A DNA stretch of 40,442 nucleotides from Pirellulaceae bacterium (GTDB taxonomy: Bacteria > Planctomycetota > Planctomycetia > Pirellulales > Thermoguttaceae): assembly GCA_012744395.1 (NCBI GenBank), contig JAAYCB010000251.1:1-40442 (forward strand), read 5' to 3'. Of this stretch, positions 33,831 through 40,442 are shown piece after piece (positions within the stretch are counted from its first letter, which is position 1; every line of letters starts with the position of its first letter). The translations under genes were made by a program, and so were the position numbers. Below the pieces are notes generated by a model, which did not search any database, was not told the origin of the DNA, and saw only the letters and a program-made list of their open reading frames with translations.

Positions 33831-34592
33831 CTAGATCCCAACAACCTCTCGCCAGGTCTTCGTCATCAGTGCATGGCCGGCCAGCGTGGGATGGACTCCG
33901 TCGCCCGCCCAGTACGCCGGCCGAGCCAGCCTGGCCGCTGCGTCGAACATCGACTGGAAGGGGACGAAGTCAAGCCGCAGCTCCTCGGCCAGCTTCCTGG
34001 CCACGGCGCGCCGCTGGTCGAATTCCGGAAACCAGCTCTCGTTGACGGCCCCGCAGCGGAGCACGAACGGCTCGCAGACGACGATCCGCGCGCCGGGCAG
34101 CTCCTTGAGCGACCGCTGGAGCAGCTCGCGGTAGCCCGTCTCGTAGTCCGCGACCGTGCCGCTGTAATGCCCGCCGAGCTTGTGCCAGATGTCGTTGACT
34201 CCGATGAGGATGCTCAGGATCGCCGGCTCCAGGTCGATCGCGTCCTGCTGCCATCGGGCGGCCAGGTCGGGCACCTTGTTGCCGCTGATCCCGCGGTTGT
34301 AGACGGTCAGCCGTTTCTCGGGGTAGTCCGCCAACAGCGCCCCGCCGAGGAGGAACGGATAGCCCCGGCCGAGCCCCGCGGCGTCGTTCGGCGATCCCCC
34401 TTTCTTGTCGCGCCCGGCGTCGGTGATCGAATCGCCCTGGAAGAGGACCACGCTCTCGGGCTTCAGGTCCGGGCCCTCCGCGGCGGCCCGCTCGGCGCCC
34501 AGCAGCGAGGCGGCGGCCAGGCCGCTTCCAGCCGTGGCGGTTGTCTGGAGAAACGTCCGGCGGGTCAACTTCGCTCGCAGGTGTTCAGACAT
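33831..34592 (-). CDS. SGNH/GDSL-type hydrolase with Tat signal
   Basis: A protein of 253 residues. The N-terminus has a twin-arginine signal (LTRRTFLQTTATAGSGLAAA). All four SGNH blocks are visible: FQGDSITDAG with the nucleophile serine, NRGISGNKV with the oxyanion glycine, IGVNDIW with the asparagine, and DGVHPTLAGH with the catalytic Asp-x-x-His. These enzymes are usually esterases, and in this setting an acetyl- or other acyl-esterase removing side groups from a polysaccharide before lyase attack is likely. It lies between a Gfo/Idh gene (118 bases upstream, with a hairpin in between) and the heparinase gene. Confidence 0.9.
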   Translation of the reverse strand: MSEHLRAKLTRRTFLQTTATAGSGLAAASLLGAERAAAEGPDLKPESVVLFQGDSITDAGRDKKGGSPNDAAGLGRGYPFLLGGALLADYPEKRLTVYNRGISGNKVPDLAARWQQDAIDLEPAILSILIGVNDIWHKLGGHYSGTVADYETGYRELLQRSLKELPGARIVVCEPFVLRCGAVNESWFPEFDQRRAVARKLAEELRLDFVPFQSMFDAAARLARPAYWAGDGVHPTLAGHALMTKTWREVVGI

Positions 34593-34650
34593 GGCAGTCT
34601 CCGATCATCATCCGTGGCGTCTACTGGTCTTGGATGGCCGCGCGGGAGCG

Positions 34651-34676
34651 GGAGGGCAGCGCGGGCGCTGCCCTCC
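34651..34676 (-). terminator. Strong hairpin between the Gfo/Idh and SGNH genes
   Basis: GGAGGGCAGCG, loop CGGG, then CGCTGCCCTCC is a perfect 11-base-pair stem, 34 bases after the Gfo/Idh stop. There is no T-run on the minus strand after it, so it may be a partial terminator or an mRNA-stability element that sets different levels for the genes on either side. Confidence 0.45.
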
Positions 34677-34710
34677 GCCGAGTCACTTCCCGCGCCGCCC
34701 GGCAATCGGT

Positions 34711-36081
<1,371 letters not shown>

Positions 36082-36156
36082 GCTTCTTACCTCCGCGGAA
36101 TCTGGATGACCTGGCTGTCGTCCCGCCCGGCTGTCTGACGGGGCCTTGACGCTCCT

Positions 36157-36185
36157 ATTGTGGCCGGGGGAGAAAGCCGCCGCAA
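36157..36185 (-). promoter_or_regulatory. Weak candidate promoter for the polysaccharide operon
   Basis: Reading the minus strand, TTGCGG (36185-36180), a 17-base spacer and CACAAT (36162-36157) match three and four positions of the sigma70 boxes. Transcription would start near 36150, about 70 bases before the ATG at 36081. Better candidates were not seen in the 224-base divergent spacer. Confidence 0.25.
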
Positions 36186-36266
36186 GAGATCGGCCGCGGG
36201 CCCCAGTCAGAAGTGGCTCGATAACCACCACCCCTGCCCCGCACCCTATAACCCGCCCCCCCCGCG

Positions 36267-36275
36267 TGCTATAAT
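36267..36275 (+). promoter_or_regulatory. Extended -10 promoter of the lactate permease gene
   Basis: TGCTATAAT at 36267-36275 is a perfect extended -10 element (TG-n-TATAAT). No good -35 box is present, as is common for extended -10 promoters. Transcription from about 36282 gives a short leader that contains the strong ribosome-binding site AAGGAGG six bases before the ATG. Confidence 0.55.
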
Positions 36276-36305
36276 CCGCCCCGACACCAACAAAGGAGGA
36301 CTGCA

Positions 36306-38012
36306 ATGATCTCGGAGTGGGTGCAGGTTTACGGCCCGTTGGGTCCGGTTTTGTCGCCCTTGGTTGCCGGTGTTCCGATCGTCCTGCTGCTGGGGCTGTT
36401 GGTTGCGGGCGCATCGGCCCCGAAGGCCGCGCTGGCCGGATTGGGCTCGGCGCTGCTGGTCGCCGTGGCCGTCTACCGGATGCCGGCCGATGCGGCCCTG
36501 GCGGCGGCGGGCTATGGAGCCTGCTTCGGATTGCTGCCGATCGGCTGGATCGTCTTCTCGGCCGTGTTCCTCTATCACCTCACGGTCCGCTCGGGGCAGT
36601 TCGACGTGGTCAAGCGTTCCGTGGCGGCGATCTCGCCCGACCGGCGGATGCAGGCGCTGCTGATCGCCTTCTCCTTCGGCACGTTTCTGGAAGGGGCGGC
36701 AGGTTTTGGAACGCCCGTGGCGATCTCCGCCGCCCTGCTGATCGGGCTGGGGTTCCGGCCGCTGTATGCCGCCGGGCTGGCCCTGATCGCCAACACCTCG
36801 CCGGTCGCCTTCGGGGCCCTGGGCACGCCGATCATCACGCTCGCCCAAGTGTCGGGGATCGACGAGATGGCGCTGTCGCAAATGGCCGGCCGCCAGTTGC
36901 CGCTCTTCTCGTTGATGATTCCCGCCTGGTTGGTGTTCGTGATGTCGGGTTGGAAGGGCGTCAAGGGCTGCTGGCCGGCGGTCCTCGTCTGCGGCGGGAG
37001 CTTCGCAACGATCCAGTTCGCCACGTCAAACTTCCACGGCCCGAGCCTGGTCGACGTGACCGGCGGGGTCGGCTCGATGATCGCCCTGGCCATCTTCCTG
37101 CAATTCTGGCAGCCGAAACAGGTCTGGCGCTTCGACGGCCCCGGCGCGGAGGAGCCGCCGGCCGAAGCGCGGACCGAGGACGCACCGCCGCTCACCGCCC
37201 GGCAGGTGGCCTACGCTTGGACGCCGTGGGTCGTCCTCTCGCTGATGATCTTTTGCTGGGGCCTGCCCGTGTTCAAGACGGCGCTGAACGGCGGCACGAA
37301 GGAGTCGCCCAACTTCCTCGCCGGGATCAGCCGCCGCTCGCTGGAGGTCCCCCATCTGCACAACCTGGTCTACCGCGCCGCCCCGGTCGTGCCCGTGCCC
37401 GAAGGGTCCGACCGAGCGGGGAAGCCCGAAGAGGCCGTCTACCAGCTCAACTGGCTGTCGGCGACGGGCACGGGCATCTTCCTGGCCGCGCTGCTGTCGG
37501 CGTTCTGGCTGAGGATCGGCGTCCGGCCGTTTCTTCTCCAGTTCGCCGACACGCTGTACAAGGTCCGCTGGGCCGTCTTCACGATCGCCTGCATGCTCGC
37601 CTTGGCATTCACGACAAAATACAGCGGGGCCGACGCGACCCTCGGCCTGGCGTTCACCAAGTCGGGCTGGCTCTATCCGTTCTGCGCCCCGATGCTGGGC
37701 TGGCTGGGCGTCGCCTTGACCGGGTCCGACACGTCGTCCAACGCCCTCTTCGGCAGCCTCCAGCGGATCACGGCGGAACAGCTGGGCCTGAATCCCGTGC
37801 TGATCGTGGCCTCGAACAGCACGGGCGGCGTGATGGGCAAGATGATCGACGCGCAGAGCATCGTCGTCGCGGCGGTGGCCACGGATCAGCCGGGTGGGGA
37901 AGGGGCGATCCTCCGGTTCGTCTTCTGGCACAGCCTCGTTCTGGCCGCGCTCGTGGGGCTGTTGACCCTGGTCCAGGCCTACCTGCTCCCGTGGATGATC
38001 CCCGCGGGCTGA
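36306..38012 (+). CDS. lldP: L-lactate permease (LctP family)
   Basis: A protein of 568 residues, normal for the family. It is an inner-membrane symporter for lactate or glycolate with about a dozen hydrophobic helices. Family blocks visible are [60 protein letters not shown] and [18 protein letters not shown], the last two being the most diagnostic. The start ATG has AAGGAGG at six bases and a perfect extended -10 element just upstream, so this gene is probably well expressed. It is divergent from the polysaccharide operon and is followed by a truncated ThuA-like gene. No lactate dehydrogenase gene lies in the window. Confidence 0.95.
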   Translation: MISEWVQVYGPLGPVLSPLVAGVPIVLLLGLLVAGASAPKAALAGLGSALLVAVAVYRMPADAALAAAGYGACFGLLPIGWIVFSAVFLYHLTVRSGQFDVVKRSVAAISPDRRMQALLIAFSFGTFLEGAAGFGTPVAISAALLIGLGFRPLYAAGLALIANTSPVAFGALGTPIITLAQVSGIDEMALSQMAGRQLPLFSLMIPAWLVFVMSGWKGVKGCWPAVLVCGGSFATIQFATSNFHGPSLVDVTGGVGSMIALAIFLQFWQPKQVWRFDGPGAEEPPAEARTEDAPPLTARQVAYAWTPWVVLSLMIFCWGLPVFKTALNGGTKESPNFLAGISRRSLEVPHLHNLVYRAAPVVPVPEGSDRAGKPEEAVYQLNWLSATGTGIFLAALLSAFWLRIGVRPFLLQFADTLYKVRWAVFTIACMLALAFTTKYSGADATLGLAFTKSGWLYPFCAPMLGWLGVALTGSDTSSNALFGSLQRITAEQLGLNPVLIVASNSTGGVMGKMIDAQSIVVAAVATDQPGGEGAILRFVFWHSLVLAALVGLLTLVQAYLLPWMIPAG

Positions 38013-38033
38013 GTTGATGACCGACGGTCTTGA

Positions 38034-38651
38034 CGACAGGCGGACGCCGCCGTGTTCTTTCTGCGTTTCCTCGCTTTGGACGACGCGCAGTTCGGCCATT
38101 TGCAGCGCTACCTGGCGTCGGGCAGACCGGTGATCGGACTCCGCACGAGCACGCACGCGTTCCGCTACCCGGCCGAGCATCCCCGCGCGGCCTGGAACGA
38201 GGACTTCGGGCGCGGCGTTCTGGGAACGCATTACTTGCGCCACATGCAGACCCCGACCGAGTGCCGGCGGTTCGAGCAGGCCAAGGCCCACCCGATCCTC
38301 AGCGGCCTCGACGACCAGCCGTTCAGCTCGCCGGGCCAGCTCTACATCGTTGACCTGGAGCCCGGCTGCGTGTTGCTGGTGATCGGCCGTGGTGAAGCGC
38401 CCCGAGAGCAAGTGGTGAACGATCGGTTCCGCATCCGGCTGGTGGCCAGGACCGAGTCCGATATCGTCGCCTGGACGTGGCAGAACCGCTACGGCGCCCG
38501 GGTCTTCGCCACCACGCTGGGCCATCCGCAGGACTTCGCCGTGCCCCAGATCATGCGCCTGGTGGTCAACGGGATTCATTGGGCCGCCGGGGCCCCGGTG
38601 CCCGACGCGTCGACCGCGATCGACACCTTCCGGTTGGCGATCCGTCCCTGA
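38034..38651 (+). pseudogene. 5'-truncated ThuA-like gene
   Basis: The frame opens at 38034 and reads QADAAVFFLRFLALDDAQF, then RPVIGLRTSTHAFRYP, AWNEDFGRGVLGTHY, ILSGLDDQPF, VAWTWQNRYGARVFATTLGH and VVNGIHWAAGAPVP. This follows the second half of ThuA-like (trehalose-utilisation/glutamine-amidotransferase-fold) proteins, in which VVFFLRFL is an internal strand rather than a start. The first 60-90 residues and any signal peptide are missing. The only start codon is a GTG at 38052 with no ribosome-binding site, 39 bases after the lactate permease stop. A deletion has probably joined the two regions. A short functional protein of 199 residues from the GTG cannot be excluded. Confidence 0.6.
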
Positions 38652-38687
38652 CGGCGCCCGCGTCGGCGGAGAGCAAACGCGCCGCTC

Positions 38688-38721
38688 GGCCGCTTGCATC
38701 CCGGCAGCGCGGCAAGCGGCC
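38688..38721. terminator. Bidirectional terminator-like hairpin between convergent genes
   Basis: GGCCGCTTGC, a 14-base loop, then GCAAGCGGCC: ten perfect base pairs filling most of the 71-base gap between the ThuA-like remnant and the minus-strand oxidoreductase stop. It lacks a T-run, but its position between convergent ends favours a terminator or 3'-end stabiliser. Confidence 0.5.
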
Positions 38722-38722
38722 C

Positions 38723-40099
38723 TCAGGTGAGATCCTCGAGTTCCCAGCCCTTGCGGAAATAGGGCTTGATGTACTCGTTGGCCTTCTCGTTGTTCGTGAA
38801 GCGGAGATTGCCGCCGTCCCAGAGCAGTTTTTCATTGGGGAACCGCCAGCAAATGGCGCCGAGCAGCATCCATTCCGTGTAGGGTCCGGCGATGCTGAAG
38901 TTGGAGCAGGCCGGCGCGCCTCCCTTGCAGGATTGGATCCAGTCCTTGAAGTGCCCGGGAGAACGCTTGATGATCCGCGGCGGCTTGGTGAAGTCCTTCA
39001 TCCTGGCTTCGGGAATCAGGCGGACGCTTTCTCCGCGACCGCTCGTGCCCATGCAGCCCTTCGTGCCGACGAAGATCTCATTGAAGGACTTGACGTCCGC
39101 CGCGGTCAGCCCCCCTGGCGGTTGGAACCTGCTGGTCATCTTGCCTTCATACCAGTAGAGGGTCAAGGGGGGCATTTTCCCCGACGGCACGTACTTGCTG
39201 GCCCGTTCGGGGAACTCGAACTTGCAGGCGTAGTGCGGGTAGGTGACGGGGTTGACCTCGTCGACGGCCGTGCACTCGACGCTGGTCGGGCTGCCGAGTT
39301 GCAGCGCCCAGTTGGCGGGACCGAGCATATGGATGCCCCAGTCGCCGATCATCTGCGTGCCGTAGTCGAGGAATCCGCGCCAGTTCCAGGGATGGATTTT
39401 CGAGCTGTACGTGTGTTCCGGGGCACGGCCCGTCCAGAGGTCCCAGTCCAGCGTCTTGGGGATTTCCTCGACAGGCGGCCACTCCTTGATGCCGCGTGCA
39501 AAGCCGCCGCCGCTCATCGAATGGACTTCGGTTATCTCGCCGAGCTGGCCGCTCCAGATGATTTCGCATGCGATCCGCGTCGCCTCCGACGAATACCCCT
39601 GGTTGCCCATCTGCGTGGGCACCTTGTATTTCTCGGCGGCCTTGGTCAACAGGCGGGCCTCCCAGACGCTCTGGGTCAACGGCTTCTGGCAGTGAACGGC
39701 CAGGCCCCGCTCCATCGCCCACAGTGCCACGGAGGCGTGCATGTGGTCGGGTATCGTGATCGTCACCGCGTCGAGACGCTTCGCCTCCTTGTCGAGCATG
39801 CGGCGAAAATCCCTGTACTTCCCGGCACTCGGGTAGGCCTCGGCTGCCTTGTTCAGAAAGTTCTCGTCCACGTCGCAGATCGCGTAGATGTTCTCGCTGC
39901 TGACGTTGCGCACGTCGCCGGCTCCCTGCATCCCGCCGACGCCGACGCATCCGATGTTGAGCTTGTCGCTCGGCGGCTGCTCGCCCGAGCCCGCCAGCAG
40001 GCGCCGGGGCAGAATCGAGAAGGCGGACAGTGCGGCCGCGGTGCCGAGAAAATGACGCCTCGTTGCCTGCCCGCCCGATTGCCGTCGCTTTGTCACCAT
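38723..40099 (-). CDS. Gfo/Idh/MocA family oxidoreductase with Tat signal (second copy)
   Basis: A protein of 458 residues. The ATG at 40099 follows AAGGAG closely; the frame is open to 40255 but the added part has no family likeness. A twin-arginine signal is clear (ATRRHFLGTAAALSAFSI). The Rossmann loop reads LNIGCVGVGGMQGAGDV. The usual EKP motif is HCQKPLTQSVWEARLL, with glutamine before the lysine, a change common in planctomycete members. SSKIHPWNWRGFLDYGTQMI and PYFRKGWELEDL follow the planctomycete subgroup. It is only distantly similar to the first copy at 34711-36081, so the two are not recent duplicates. Monocistronic as far as visible; substrate unknown. Confidence 0.92.
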   Translation of the reverse strand: MVTKRRQSGGQATRRHFLGTAAALSAFSILPRRLLAGSGEQPPSDKLNIGCVGVGGMQGAGDVRNVSSENIYAICDVDENFLNKAAEAYPSAGKYRDFRRMLDKEAKRLDAVTITIPDHMHASVALWAMERGLAVHCQKPLTQSVWEARLLTKAAEKYKVPTQMGNQGYSSEATRIACEIIWSGQLGEITEVHSMSGGGFARGIKEWPPVEEIPKTLDWDLWTGRAPEHTYSSKIHPWNWRGFLDYGTQMIGDWGIHMLGPANWALQLGSPTSVECTAVDEVNPVTYPHYACKFEFPERASKYVPSGKMPPLTLYWYEGKMTSRFQPPGGLTAADVKSFNEIFVGTKGCMGTSGRGESVRLIPEARMKDFTKPPRIIKRSPGHFKDWIQSCKGGAPACSNFSIAGPYTEWMLLGAICWRFPNEKLLWDGGNLRFTNNEKANEYIKPYFRKGWELEDLT

Positions 40100-40403
40100 T
40101 TTCTCCTTCAGCTCTCGAATTCCCCTTGGGGCGTCGCCCGGGTACGCTCCGAACAACAACCGCCCCATGGTATCCGAGAGCGGCGGGGGATGCCAGCCGC
40201 CGCCCGGCGGTTCTGATGCCGGGGAATCGCGGGCCTCGGCTCCTCGCGGGTCCATCGAACAGAGACGCCCGCGGCGGTGAAAACCTCAGCCGCCAACAGC
40301 CCCGGCGGCGTTCAGTGCCGCCAGAAGTCAACCGTCGGGCAACAAGAGCCGAACCAGAATCGACCAGTCGCCACCGCGCCGCCCGCGCCCCCCTTTGTTC
40401 GGG
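40100..40403. other. Intergenic stretch upstream of the second oxidoreductase
   Basis: About 300 bases that should contain the promoter of the minus-strand oxidoreductase gene; no convincing -35/-10 pair was found. A small hairpin (GGCGGC, seven-base loop, GCCGCC, 40304-40322) could end transcription from the right. No gene is supported. Confidence 0.35.
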
Positions 40404-40442
40404 TCAGGCCTGTTGCCACCGCGCCACGTCCTTGGCCCAGTA
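40404..40442 (-). CDS. Possible C-terminal end of a gene entering from the right
   Basis: The last 39 bases read on the minus strand as YWAKDVARWQQA followed by TGA. The amphipathic, protein-like composition and the stop suggest the tail of a coding region whose body lies outside the window. Twelve residues are too few to name a family, and a chance open frame is quite possible. Confidence 0.25.
   Translation of the reverse strand, partial: YWAKDVARWQQA

Noticed and set aside
36317..38017. A 566-codon open frame on the same strand as the lactate permease, shifted in frame over its whole length
   Set aside because: The permease frame has all family motifs; the shifted frame is Arg/Gly/Ala-rich with none, so dual coding is not supported.

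Overview
The window is GC-rich DNA most probably from a planctomycete (Planctomycetota, Pirellulales-like). The signs are a secreted giant protein with the planctomycete N-terminal export motif (ALEPLEIRAMLS), two Tat-exported Gfo/Idh/MocA oxidoreductases, a DUF6807 (PmoA-like) protein, a ThuA-like remnant, a TssM-like protein of unusually short form, and frequent GTG starts. There are no rRNA or tRNA genes, no CRISPR array, no insertion sequence and no origin. The lineage is inferred from gene content, not from a marker gene.

Layout. (1) Positions 1-1486: the 5' end of a class I SAM methyltransferase running off the left edge on the minus strand, a degraded membrane-protein gene, and an empty stretch. 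(2) 1487-3849, plus strand: a promoter-like sequence, an opine (octopine/nopaline-type) dehydrogenase and alanine dehydrogenase, apparently one operon. (3) 3855-12926, minus strand: two giant genes. One encodes an exported protein with two DTG aspartic-protease-like lobes, Calx-beta-like repeats and planctomycete C-terminal repeats. The other encodes a membrane-anchored caspase-fold protein whose catalytic cysteine position reads glycine. (4) 13336-30681, plus strand: a 17 kb type VI secretion system (T6SS) locus in the order tssK, tssL, short tssM, a 130-residue orphan, a group 3 sigma factor, tssA, tssB, tssC, a second tssC, tagJ/impE, tssE, tssF, tssG, tssH/clpV. (5) 30837-36081, minus strand: a four-gene operon, transcribed as Gfo/Idh oxidoreductase, SGNH hydrolase, heparinase II/III-like lyase and DUF6807 protein, probably for an acidic polysaccharide. 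(6) 36306-38651, plus strand: an L-lactate permease and a 5'-truncated ThuA-like gene. (7) 38723-40099, minus strand: a second Tat-exported Gfo/Idh oxidoreductase. The last 39 bases may hold the end of another minus-strand gene.

How the genes work together. The T6SS locus encodes all sheath, baseplate and recycling parts (TssB/C, TssE/F/G/K, TssA, TagJ, ClpV) in the gene order of the rhizobial imp loci. It has no Hcp, VgrG, PAAR or TssJ gene, and its TssM lacks both a recognisable P-loop and the long periplasmic region. The locus carries its own FliA/SigB-like sigma factor. A SigB-type promoter-like sequence lies between that sigma gene and tssA, which suggests dedicated transcriptional control. 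The pseudo-caspase gene is divergent from tssK and shares a 409-base intergenic region with it.

The most interesting points are the minimal membrane anchor of the T6SS, its built-in sigma factor, the divergent pseudo-caspase, and the two-lobed aspartic-protease-like module in the secreted giant protein.
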